Source of the DNA: an uncultured Prevotella sp.
Lineage (GTDB): Bacteria > Bacteroidota > Bacteroidia > Bacteroidales > Bacteroidaceae
Reading direction: 5' to 3'
Length of the DNA: 64,000 bases
Assembly (NCBI GenBank): GCA_946183415.1
Contig: CAMHAM010000005.1
Coordinates: forward strand, 62,001-126,000
Shown here: in pieces, positions 10,001 through 15,855 of the stretch
Layout: the number at the start of each line of letters is the position of its first letter
Numbering within the stretch: the first letter of the stretch is position 1
Program-made: the position numbers and the translations under genes
The notes under the pieces: model-generated
What the model was told of the DNA's origin: nothing
Databases searched by the model: none
Seen by the model: only the letters and a program-made list of their open reading frames with translations

Positions 10001-10754
10001 CTGTTCGTGCCAGCATGTCGTAGAAACTCTCGTTATACTGTACCAGATAGGGGAAGATGTGCTCTGTCTTCTTATCGCCATACCTCAGTATCTTCATGTT
10101 GTTAGTATCAACGGTGATGTGGGTATGATCATCCTTTCCCTTCGATTTACCCTCTCCGCTATCTGTGGCGTTTGAGGTGTTTGCCTGTTTGTCCATGGTC
10201 TCGTCGATAATATCCGATACGCCAGCAACCACCCATGGTCGTATGTACTTCAATCGCTCTTTGTCGAGGATGTCAGCGAACAGCTTTTTAGCCACGAAGG
10301 TGCGGCTGGCTTGCCTGATGGTCATGATCTTGTCGACACTGTAGATCTTCAGGATGACGTTCATGCAGTCCTTCTGATAATGGGGCAGCACCTCATGTAC
10401 GTAGTAGTCGTTGCCGATGGTGAAGTCGCCGTCGGTCAGACTGACCTTGGCATGCTTGAACATCTTGTCGAGCATGGTCCAGCCGATGCGCCGATACGTA
10501 TAATTCTCCCCCTGTGCTTTTGTGATGTTGACAAGGGCGAGGACTTCCGTCGGCTGGTACATCTTCTTGTGGAAACTGAATTCCTTGAGCGCAAGTGAGA
10601 ACTTGAGGATCGTCGAGTCGCTATCTTTTATCTGAGAATAGATATCGCACGATGTCTGTTCTGTTGCAAGCGTAATGTCGCCAGTTGTCTGCTTCGACAT
10701 GACAGGCTCCTCATAATGGAGTACGCCCCTCAAGGTCAAATTGATTTTTGCCAT
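7047..10754 (-). CDS. vgrG: VgrG-like spike protein with long C-terminal extension
   Basis: 1235 residues. The N-terminal part (about 10-490) looks like the gp27-type hub (VLALVNITK...YTYRRIGW, YNESFYDMLARTANRWGEFMFYED). A gp5-type OB fold follows at about 530-640 (RARVLFAWQDKLL, SPWLNFAS, GNPVMVGFEEGNVERPY, IMGGMGD). Next comes a beta-helical needle with strands such as NVTIEAGNNLKLVSG. The last 400 residues are helical, Lys-rich and unlike any domain I know. The DNA for that part (7047 to about 8290) is visibly more AT-rich than the hub part, which suggests a swapped effector or adaptor module. In the window there are no sheath, Hcp, baseplate or TssK-like genes, so the rest of the apparatus must be elsewhere. 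First gene of a five-gene operon. Confidence 0.85.
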   Translation of the reverse strand: MAKINLTLRGVLHYEEPVMSKQTTGDITLATEQTSCDIYSQIKDSDSTILKFSLALKEFSFHKKMYQPTEVLALVNITKAQGENYTYRRIGWTMLDKMFKHAKVSLTDGDFTIGNDYYVHEVLPHYQKDCMNVILKIYSVDKIMTIRQASRTFVAKKLFADILDKERLKYIRPWVVAGVSDIIDETMDKQANTSNATDSGEGKSKGKDDHTHITVDTNNMKILRYGDKKTEHIFPYLVQYNESFYDMLARTANRWGEFMFYEDNQLNIGYNAVAPVAVDESEIKDIAIFDAETKQLSIGTDGEYDYSANNGGLVGKPVQKSPFAVKAQMGAFGGMVDKWIINQLTAVFKNDKNLPTLIGNLLFDNLFNLGKEKAKIAKLNSDFDKKYKFDKKPGYADQYGSYNFAKKDEDPNNKDAFQQFTELNSKYDDKKYISIVEKELTVGQKAIHIDYDTTHPKVKLGSIISFNDMNFIVVEILGVKSASSDMKFQLVATAQDPVDKIFYPSVIPAGHIRYAYPQPATITDADDPSPNKNRARVLFAWQDKLLQKDEDGKMTSSTKELSSPWLNFASNQQGHPILGKHYPGNPVMVGFEEGNVERPYIMGGMGDVSGKPNQDLTLSSPGEHMLSLTDGTGAGMQAFLAGAFSPLFKNFTQFMPNTVPTFNWDKNKYFEGGFELTDRYGMYKISGSTDGRNVSIASNWGDVKINAFTGISISAPNGDVKISGKNVTIEAGNNLKLVSGTNVNYKLWKSKDTKKGTAAQLLMEVTAQVTKKLAATIMDVVDLTVVRSVVEIFFRPVEGSLTLKSNRFLKLEAGNNECKMPTSAFNTEALKKKQEELDKKAVKGVTGIGDGMVKIFEVIATLALHHSQYFVKKYNSCFEDLKQVNEAIEKLREAANDKSTVKKPVEVCKTFDELKNDLWKQEKDEDWKEDKFGFTDEVNDDTKITDDTIKRILGRQDLSRFGEQALKALKAGAIDVRKDRKEAVIKAYNQLRKHIYETTHHVPTETDVATEFGHLKLPTMPKDYQKKILAAFDPEKLKDVPFYTEVRGYDGLKYKLNESKEDDYDVVVLRRLVMINLLEEYGFKDDTRRKLKEGSPDPKGTVPQKPNVDNVNSDAWAEYVNSLSGVPPIGALEKLSLGGALKGALTSAASEQLDKMKFWKGISERKTWSDGKNGQILFATSKDTFCMNDNGIGVLPSPIEASISKPSDANNILGDTEKETLEGYVEKLRKALRQY

Positions 10755-10824
10755 AATATTTAAGTTTTAAATTCTATTGTCTTGCCAGGCTGCCTCCTCA
10801 TATTGATTGAGAGCTTTTCGGCAT

Positions 10825-10914
10825 CAAAGGTACTCAAAAATAACAAAGCTTGCAAGTTTAAAATCGCCGCGAGGGAAGATTTTGCATTAGCTGAAACGAA
10901 TTTGCGTTAGCTGA
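10825..10914 (-). promoter_or_regulatory. vgrG operon promoter with paired direct repeats
   Basis: On the minus strand TACCTTTG (10825-10832) fits the Bacteroidetes -7 box. Upstream, 49 bp away, are two direct repeats, TTTGCATTAGCTGA at 10881-10894 and TTTGCGTTAGCTGA at 10901-10914 (plus-strand sequence, 20 bp apart). The whole block matches 13576-13664, upstream of another operon, with the same 49-bp distance. It looks like an activator site; the AraC-type gene at 11163 is a candidate binder (inference). Confidence 0.65.
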
Positions 10915-11124
10915 GAGTTGCTTCGCCCCGCTGATTCACCATTTAGCGATATTTAACCCCCAATTCACGTATTTTCAACATCGGCAACTGCCGATGAATA
11001 GCAAAACAAATCCGCCGAGGACATCTTTCGATAACTCGGCGGGGTATGATGCGATTTTTATCGCAATCTGGATGTAAAGATACAACTTTTTTGGAAAAAT
11101 CGCCTGATTTCACAGAAAAAGCGG

Positions 11125-11132
11125 TAATTTTG
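11125..11132 (+). promoter_or_regulatory. Promoter -7 box (TAATTTTG) for the AraC-type gene
   Basis: TAATTTTG matches TAnnTTTG and lies 30 bp before the ATG at 11163. No clear TTTG box was seen at -33. The region from 10915 to 11124 holds no other gene that I can support. Confidence 0.5.
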
Positions 11133-11162
11133 CGGCGTAAATGACGCAATAGTAAAAACGAT

Positions 11163-12293
11163 ATGCCCGAACAGATAACTCCATTGTCGATACTATATCT
11201 CCTGCTCCACGGCGCAGGAACCGCCGTGTCCGTCGTGTTGTGCCTCTACCTGCTGCTGTGTCGGGGCAAGGCTATCGCACCCGACATCACGCCGCCCGCA
11301 CGACTGCGCCGCTGGGCAGCGGCATTATTCGGCATCATGGCCATGGCCCACGTCTGGTGGATACTGTTCTACACGTTCCTGGACGACACCCGCTCGGTGA
11401 TTTACGGACTGCTCGTCGCTATCGACTGCATGACGCTGCCCCCCGTCTTCGTCGGCACACTGCTGACCATGCTGCAGGACCGCCGCCGACCGCTGTGGCC
11501 CATTTTCGTCGTCATGACGCCCTGCGCAGTGATCGCAGTGTTGCAAACCGCCCTGCCATCCATCGATCTCACAACCCCGAACAAAGTCTATGGGCTGGTC
11601 CTCATCGTGGCCTTTATTATATATATGGTGGTGGCCGTGAGACAATATGGGCGGTGGTTGCGCGACAACTACGCCGACCTCGAGCACAAGGAGGTGTGGC
11701 TCAGCCTGACGCTGCTCATCGGCCTCATGCTACTGCTCATGTGCTATGAATATACCGACAACTACGTCATGGGCACCATCGCCCACTTCACCGGCTTCCC
11801 GCTGGCGGGTCTCCTGCTATGGCGCGTGGAGACATTGAAAGACCTGAGCACCGACAGCCTCCCATCCCATTCGGCCCTTAGCGACGACTGCCCGAGCAAG
11901 CACTCGGCGACGCCGCACGAAGCAAAGAGCCCCTCCTCCAAGGGCGATCCATCCAATATCGGCCAACTGCTGGCGAAGCACTGCGAAGACACGAAGCTCT
12001 ACTTGCGGACAGACCTGACCTTACCGCAACTCTCGGCAGCCGTCGGTGTGAACCGCTACTATCTCAGCCAGTATTTCGCCAGTCAGGACACAAGCTACTA
12101 TGAATACATCCACGACCTTCGCATCCGCCACTTTATAGCCCGCTACCGTGAGCTTGCCGCTGCTCATGAGCCCATTGGTGCTCAGCAGCTGGCCTACGAG
12201 AGCGGCTACCACAGCTACAGCACCTTCAGTGCCGCCTTCAAGCAGCGCATGCACATGAGCGTCACCGCCTGGATACGCGAAGAGGCAGTGTAA
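11163..12293 (+). CDS. Membrane-bound AraC-family transcriptional regulator
   Basis: 376 residues. Residues 1 to about 225 hold six or seven hydrophobic segments (for example LLHGAGTAVSVVLCLYLLL, FVGTLLTMLQ, VWLSLTLLIGLMLLLM). After a linker of low complexity, residues about 265-375 form an AraC DNA-binding domain with two helix-turn-helix units (LTLPQLSAAVGVNRYYLSQYF; QQLAYESGYHSYSTFSAAFK). The class is a one-component regulator that senses at the membrane, common in Bacteroidales. It is divergent from the vgrG operon, and two similar control regions with paired direct repeats flank it at 10825 and 13576. Control of those operons is therefore plausible but not shown. Confidence 0.9.
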   Translation: MPEQITPLSILYLLLHGAGTAVSVVLCLYLLLCRGKAIAPDITPPARLRRWAAALFGIMAMAHVWWILFYTFLDDTRSVIYGLLVAIDCMTLPPVFVGTLLTMLQDRRRPLWPIFVVMTPCAVIAVLQTALPSIDLTTPNKVYGLVLIVAFIIYMVVAVRQYGRWLRDNYADLEHKEVWLSLTLLIGLMLLLMCYEYTDNYVMGTIAHFTGFPLAGLLLWRVETLKDLSTDSLPSHSALSDDCPSKHSATPHEAKSPSSKGDPSNIGQLLAKHCEDTKLYLRTDLTLPQLSAAVGVNRYYLSQYFASQDTSYYEYIHDLRIRHFIARYRELAAAHEPIGAQQLAYESGYHSYSTFSAAFKQRMHMSVTAWIREEAV

Positions 12294-12321
12294 CTCAGTT
12301 ACCTGCCCCTACACATTATTG

Positions 12322-12693
12322 TTATTTAGCTGAACTATTCCATGTATAAACGGCAGAAACACCCTTAGAAGTCATTTTCGATACCTCGTAGGTATATGAA
12401 CCTTCAAAGGTCATTTCTTTAAGTTGAGAGGCAGCCTTGTCACAGTTTGACTTGATCTTCTCATCACCACCGGGATAAGTTTTGAACTCGTCAGACGAGA
12501 CACCAAGTGCAGCCTTAAAAGCATCATCAATAAGTGAAGCCTCGGTCGGATTACCATTCATTTTAGTGAAGCCGAGTTTGTAATACAAGAGAGTTTCATC
12601 ATCATCACTACTTGAGCATGATGAAAATGACACACTAACAGCCATCACGCACACCAGTGCGAACATGGCGAACAACATCTTTTTTACTTTCAT
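12322..12693 (-). CDS. Small lipoprotein of unknown function
   Basis: 123 residues with a lipoprotein signal (VCVMAVSVSFSSCSSSDDDE, lipobox Cys at about residue 26). The mature part is about 95 residues with a C-terminal strand-rich region (GSYTYEVSKM, VSAVYTWN). No family recognised. It lies 39 bp downstream of the 257-residue exported protein and is likely in the same operon, driven by the promoter at 13576. Confidence 0.78.
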   Translation of the reverse strand: MKVKKMLFAMFALVCVMAVSVSFSSCSSSDDDETLLYYKLGFTKMNGNPTEASLIDDAFKAALGVSSDEFKTYPGGDEKIKSNCDKAASQLKEMTFEGSYTYEVSKMTSKGVSAVYTWNSSAK

Positions 12694-12732
12694 TTTTTTA
12701 TTAATTAATTAAACTATTGGGGTAATAATCAT

Positions 12733-13506
12733 CTACTTACACTTGATGTCCTTGAACTGCCAGGTGCTGGAGGGCTCGATGAAGTCGAACTTCGTCGCAT
12801 TTTCAGGCAGAGGTTGGAAGATGAGGGCGAAGCGCAGCTTCTGATAGGGCCAGGGGATCCTGGTGCTTGCAGGGGACACGGTGATGTTCTCCACACCTGT
12901 CAGCTCCAGCTTGCCGCCTTTATTTCCCTTGATATAGCCTTTTCCCTTGATACACAAGCCTACATCCATGCTACTGGCCTCATATTCCAACTCCAGTCTT
13001 GTCTCCGTATCTGAGCAGGCCACGCGCACAATCTTTGTGTTGGTGACCTTCTTGTTGACATACACTGGGTTCTCGCGTACATATCTATATTTAGAATAGT
13101 CGGCCAGTGTCACTTTCGCATTGTTCAGGATGCTGGGCCCCTCTTCCGTACGGCCAGCCTTCACGTAAAGTTCGTTGATCTTTCGGGTGATCTGCATCTG
13201 ATCGGTATAACCGTACTCGCAGTTCAGCTTGGCTGCCTCCTCATATTTTTCGAGGGCATCCTCCCAGTACTCTCCACCCTCATAGCCCTTGGCACTTTCC
13301 ATCGCGTCCTTAAAGCTCTGTTCATATTGTGCCTTCTCCTGGGCGAAGATCTCCATCTGCTTCTTGCGCTCAGCAGACTCGATAGTGTGGTTAAGAACGC
13401 CAAATACGCCACTGATGGTTGATGAGGTGTTCCAATTGGTCCACTGTGCCTGAGCTGGCATCACTGCGACCAGTCCCAAAGCTACAATCATAAGATTCTT
13501 TTTCAT
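12733..13506 (-). CDS. Exported protein with TPR-like helices and beta C-terminus
   Basis: 257 residues with a cleavable signal peptide (MKKNLMIVALGLVAVMPAQA). Residues about 45-125 look helical and TPR-like (WEDALEKYEEAAKLNCEYGY). The C-terminal half is mostly beta (NTKIVRVACSDTETRLELEYEA and later), ending in IEPSSTWQFKDIKC. No family recognised. The gene is preceded by a promoter block nearly identical in layout to that of the vgrG operon, so it may serve the same cell-surface process. It is transcribed with the lipoprotein at 12322. Confidence 0.8.
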   Translation of the reverse strand: MKKNLMIVALGLVAVMPAQAQWTNWNTSSTISGVFGVLNHTIESAERKKQMEIFAQEKAQYEQSFKDAMESAKGYEGGEYWEDALEKYEEAAKLNCEYGYTDQMQITRKINELYVKAGRTEEGPSILNNAKVTLADYSKYRYVRENPVYVNKKVTNTKIVRVACSDTETRLELEYEASSMDVGLCIKGKGYIKGNKGGKLELTGVENITVSPASTRIPWPYQKLRFALIFQPLPENATKFDFIEPSSTWQFKDIKCK

Positions 13507-13575
13507 CGTTTTATTATTTTATTTATTGCATATTCCGTCAACGACTTTACCTGACTCACCATTAATTTCTTGCCG

Positions 13576-13664
13576 CAAAGGTACTCAAAAACAACGAAGA
13601 TAGCAAAGTCTAAATCGCTACGAGTGTTTATTTTGCATTAACTGAGACTTTTTGCATTAGCCGA
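13576..13664 (-). promoter_or_regulatory. Promoter with paired direct repeats, paralogue of the vgrG control region
   Basis: TACCTTTG (minus strand, 13576-13583) is a -7 box. Exactly 49 bp upstream are TTTGCATTAACTGA (13632-13645) and TTTGCATTAGCCGA (13651-13664), 19 bp apart. The intervening sequence aligns with 10833-10880, sharing for example the ACTCAAAAA and TAAATCGC stretches. Gene 13506 down to 12322 lies downstream. Confidence 0.65.
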
Positions 13665-13731
13665 GAGTCGTCCTGCCCCCACATTGATTGCTGATCGTGA
13701 AAAGGAATCTGATAATTTTCATAAGCTATAG

Positions 13732-14340
13732 TTATTTATCAAACAGGAATTCCAACAGATCCTTAGCCAGACTCTTGTGTAAGAGCAGTGTGCGGCGATG
13801 GAAGGTGGGAATCTTGATATCAAGGCCTCTCGTTGAGAAACCTCTGTAACGGTTGATGTTCATCTTGCAGACACTGTTGCCTGCAGCATCGAGAACCTCC
13901 AATGTGCCAGAGATGATAATACCGCCACTACGCTTGTTCCAACTCCAGGTGGCTGCACCAGAGTTGCTTGGATCCAGCTGTGCGGCATTAATCTTGATGA
14001 TGTAGTCGGGCGTGTCTTTTTTGGTGAGTTTGATCACCTTCTTCTTGGCATCGTTCCAGCGTTCCATAAAGGTTTCTATGGCTTCTTCCTGATACTCACT
14101 CCATTTTTTGAAAACCTTCTGGTCGTTGGCTGCAAGATAGTCCATGAAGGTCTGATCCGTGATTTCCATCGTGGAGAGATTTCCAACTTTGGCCTTGGTG
14201 AAATCCACTTCCAGCCTGCCGGTTTTACCTGGCTGCCTGACAACATTGAAGTCGCCACTTGTCACCACGAACCCTTCCTCGTCGGCCTGCACTGCAATAG
14301 CCATCATCGCCATCATTGCTAAAAGAAACAATTTCTTCAT
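13732..14340 (-). CDS. Exported protein of unknown function
   Basis: 202 residues with a signal peptide (MKKLFLLAMMAMMAIAVQA). The mature protein has a central segment, DYIIKINAAQLDPSNSG, followed by ISGTLEVLDAAGNSVCKMNI. This recalls Bacteroidetes exported proteins with a lipocalin-like or DUF4410-like beta fold, but I cannot name a family. It has its own promoter (TACATTTG on the minus strand at 14393-14400) and lacks the paired repeats found upstream of the next operon. Confidence 0.78.
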   Translation of the reverse strand: MKKLFLLAMMAMMAIAVQADEEGFVVTSGDFNVVRQPGKTGRLEVDFTKAKVGNLSTMEITDQTFMDYLAANDQKVFKKWSEYQEEAIETFMERWNDAKKKVIKLTKKDTPDYIIKINAAQLDPSNSGAATWSWNKRSGGIIISGTLEVLDAAGNSVCKMNINRYRGFSTRGLDIKIPTFHRRTLLLHKSLAKDLLEFLFDK

Positions 14341-14392
14341 TTTTATATCTCAGATAAATTGAAACAAATCAGTTTTGATCAAATTCTGTTTG

Positions 14393-14400
14393 CAAATGTA
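14393..14400 (-). promoter_or_regulatory. -7 box (TACATTTG) for the exported protein gene
   Basis: CAAATGTA on the plus strand reads TACATTTG on the minus strand and lies about 55 bp before the ATG at 14340. Confidence 0.5.
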
Positions 14401-14456
14401 CTTAGTTTTGATGGCAATCAACTATAGCACCGCCTTTTTTTGCGATTAATTAACAT

Positions 14457-14558
14457 TTAGAAGTTGATTGCTGGGGCCAGGCCCCAAGTTGCATAGAACT
14501 TACCAAACGACTTAGCTTCCTTGATCTGGTTCTGAGATACTTTAATCAATACTGGCAT
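14457..14558 (-). pseudogene. Remnant of an HU-like DNA-binding protein cut by a palindrome
   Basis: The minus strand encodes a 33-codon frame that starts MPVLIKVSQNQ and continues SFGKFYATWGLAPAINF. The first 23 residues resemble the N-terminus of Bacteroidetes HU-like proteins (short start, QN, then YGKWYAR-like). The similarity stops at FYA, and the next residues WGLAP are encoded by a TGGGGCCTGGCCCCA palindrome. This looks like a gene truncated where a repeat was inserted. The match is from memory of the family and is tentative. Confidence 0.4.
14472..14486. repeat. GGGGCCAGGCCCC palindrome
   Basis: The same 15-bp palindrome as at 1936-1950. On the minus strand it supplies the WGLAP codons of the HU-like remnant. 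Confidence 0.75.
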
Positions 14559-14566
14559 AATTTTGA

Positions 14567-14594
14567 AGTGAAAAGTGAAAAGTTAAGAGTGGGG
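14567..14594 (+). repeat. AGTGAAA heptamer tract
   Basis: Four heptamers in a row (AGTGAAA, AGTGAAA, AGTTAAG, AGTGGGG), just upstream of the HU-like remnant start. Same family as the in-gene tracts elsewhere in the window. Confidence 0.65.
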
Positions 14595-14663
14595 ACAGCG
14601 CGCTTGGCCCGCTCACCGGAGATTTTCTCCGACGGTGCAAAGGTACGATATTCAGAAAACCCG

Positions 14664-14703
14664 TTGACCAACATTGACCAACATTGACCAACATTGACCA
14701 ACA
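14664..14703 (+). repeat. Tandem decamer TTGACCAACA x4
   Basis: Four perfect copies of a 10-bp unit in non-coding sequence. It could be a slippage-generated tract. No gene was seen to use it. Confidence 0.85.
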
Positions 14704-14790
14704 TCACGTGAATTTTTACGTGTTTCTTCACTGTCGAAAGCTCTTCTTCAGCCAGCTCTGATTGTTCATTGTTACTTCTTGTTGTTAATG

Positions 14791-14871
14791 AATGGTTGTT
14801 CCATTCGGGGTGTTTGGAGCCTCCAAAAGGGTCGTTTGGAGCCTCCATTCACCCCGTTTGGAGGCTCCAAA
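14791..14871. repeat. Array of four 15-bp palindromes at 22-bp pitch
   Basis: Palindromes or stem-loops are centred at 14798 (AATGGTTGTTCCATT), 14820 (TTTGGAGCCTCCAAA), 14842 (TTTGGAGCCTCCATT) and 14864 (TTTGGAGGCTCCAAA), each exactly 22 bp from the next, with 7-bp spacers. The same layout with a different palindrome lies inside cbiA at 54182-54240. No gene overlaps this copy. Confidence 0.75.
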
Positions 14872-15030
14872 CGCCCTAGACTTTGCCGCGCCAATCATGC
14901 CCTCGGAAGAGCACCCCTCATACTATAGCCTGCTCCGGTTTCTCCGCTCCTGTGGTCTCGTCATGCCCCTCTGGGTGAGCACCCCCTCGTCATACCCCCC
15001 TTCTTAAGGGGGTATAGAGGGGGGTACTGC

Positions 15031-15230
15031 TCACCCTGCAGGAGGCATGACTTCCACGACGCGGAGGTTGCTGCCGCCATCAGCATCGATGTGACCCTGA
15101 ATCTGTCAAGTTAAATCAACTCCAGCGTGATCTTCATCTCGCCCACTGCAAGGTTAAGGTCGTGCTCTACTCTCTTCAATGCCTCCATGATCATTTTGGC
15201 GATCTCACCGTAAAGCTGTTGTTCTGTCAT
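15031..15230 (-). pseudogene. Frame-disrupted small gene of unknown family
   Basis: On the minus strand a 39-codon frame (15230 to 15111) starts MTEQQLYGEIAKMIMEALK and ends DLNLAVGEMKITLELI. In a second frame (15105 to 15031) the sequence goes on as QIQGHIDADGGSNLRVVEV. Joined, the two parts read like one protein of about 65 residues with a beta-rich C-terminus, perhaps of the trypco2 type. Either a frameshift broke the gene or only the 39-codon peptide is made. An A-rich stretch upstream of the ATG could act as a Bacteroidetes ribosome-binding region. Confidence 0.35.
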
Positions 15231-15308
15231 TTTTTTTGGATAATTAAATTTGTTAAAACACGAGGCAAATATCGGCATTCTAAGTGGTTATCGCTTTGCT
15301 CGTGAGTG

Positions 15309-15327
15309 CTGGGGCCTCTGGCCCCAG
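15309..15327. repeat. CTGGGGCC-TCT-GGCCCCAG hairpin
   Basis: A variant of the GGGGCC...GGCCCC palindrome with a 3-base loop, in non-coding sequence. Confidence 0.65.
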
Positions 15328-15428
15328 CGAGCATGAACTTAAAAACGACAAGATTTTGCCTCTTGACACGCTTTTGACGCTTCATGGCCACCCTGTCGCA
15401 ACAACTCGGAGAAGATTTCGCCTAATTA

Positions 15429-15460
15429 TTTGGAATATGCCGAAAGTCGCCGTATCTTTG
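15429..15460 (+). promoter_or_regulatory. Strong Bacteroidetes promoter for the 44-residue peptide gene
   Basis: TTTG at 15429-15432 and TATCTTTG at 15453-15460 are separated by exactly 20 bp, the consensus spacing. The start codon follows about 80 bp downstream, after an A/T-rich leader. Confidence 0.7.
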
Positions 15461-15540
15461 CAATGTCAATCAGAACAAACGACATCTGAGCGACAAGAGA
15501 CAAGAAACAGAAAGTTTAACAATTTAAAATTTATAAGATT

Positions 15541-15675
15541 ATGAAGCAGAATGAAATGAACAGCCAGATGAAGGCTCAGAAGTTGACAATGGAAGAGTTA
15601 GAGCAGGTAAACGGCTCAGGTCCTAGTATCAAAGATATATTGAAATCTACCACTGCTATTTTGATGTTTCTGTGA
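15541..15675 (+). CDS. Small peptide with double-glycine-like leader (possible RiPP/bacteriocin precursor)
   Basis: A 44-residue frame behind a consensus promoter. Residues about 13-26 (KLTMEELEQVNGSG) look like the leader of Bacteroidales secreted peptides or bacteriocins, in which LxxEEL..VxGG is cut by a C39-peptidase transporter; here the second Gly position is GSG. The proposed core would be PSIKDILKSTTAILMFL, short and hydrophobic. No maturation enzyme or peptidase-transporter gene is next to it. A GGGGTCAGGCCCC palindrome starts 15 bp after the stop, so the peptide may be 3'-truncated. Function is not known. Confidence 0.5.
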   Translation: MKQNEMNSQMKAQKLTMEELEQVNGSGPSIKDILKSTTAILMFL

Positions 15676-15690
15676 ACTCATTTTGCACTC

Positions 15691-15781
15691 TGGGGTCAGG
15701 CCCCAAAGTAAAGTCGCAGGCGACTGTACTTTGGCGCCAGACCCGGGGTCTGCGCCTTCATGCAACTCGGGGCCTGGCCCC
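15691..15781. repeat. Cluster of palindromes between the peptide gene and cbiG
   Basis: Four hairpins in a row: TGGGGTCAGGCCCCA (15691-15705), AGTCG-CAGG-CGACT (15712-15725) flanked by AAAGTAA and TACTTT, GGCGCCAGACCC-GGGGTCTGCGCC (15733-15756) and GGGGCCTGGCCCC (15769-15781). The last is followed by AGTGTGCA, a flank shared with the copy at 28564. Confidence 0.75.
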
Positions 15782-15804
15782 AGTGTGCATTTTTCCCTAA
15801 AAAG

Positions 15805-15836
15805 TTTGGGGGTTACGAATTTATTACTTATTTTTG
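15805..15836 (+). promoter_or_regulatory. Promoter for cbiG-cbiF
   Basis: TTTG (15805-15808) and TATTTTTG (15829-15836) are 20 bp apart, and the ATG follows at 15856. This gives the cbiG-cbiF gene its own start, although other cbi genes lie on the same strand. Confidence 0.65.
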
Positions 15837-15855
15837 CAGTGAAAATGAAAAAGTA

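Noticed and set aside
2009..10754. Complete type VI secretion locus
   Set aside because: Only VgrG-like and partner proteins are present. No sheath, Hcp, baseplate, ClpV or membrane-complex genes were found in the window.
10943..11149. 68-codon minus-strand frame upstream of the vgrG operon
   Set aside because: No ribosome-binding context, Arg/Lys-rich composition, and it overlaps the likely control region; a -7-like TATCTTTA lies near but is not enough.
14881..15030. Short gene in the GC-rich stretch
   Set aside because: The frames there have no start context or known motif, and the DNA contains simple inverted repeats (CCCCCTTCTTAAGGGGG). I see nothing to annotate.
15760..15855. N-terminal extension of CbiG from 15760
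   Set aside because: It would pass through the palindrome cluster and the promoter. CbiG-like sequence starts at MNIAIVQIS (15856).
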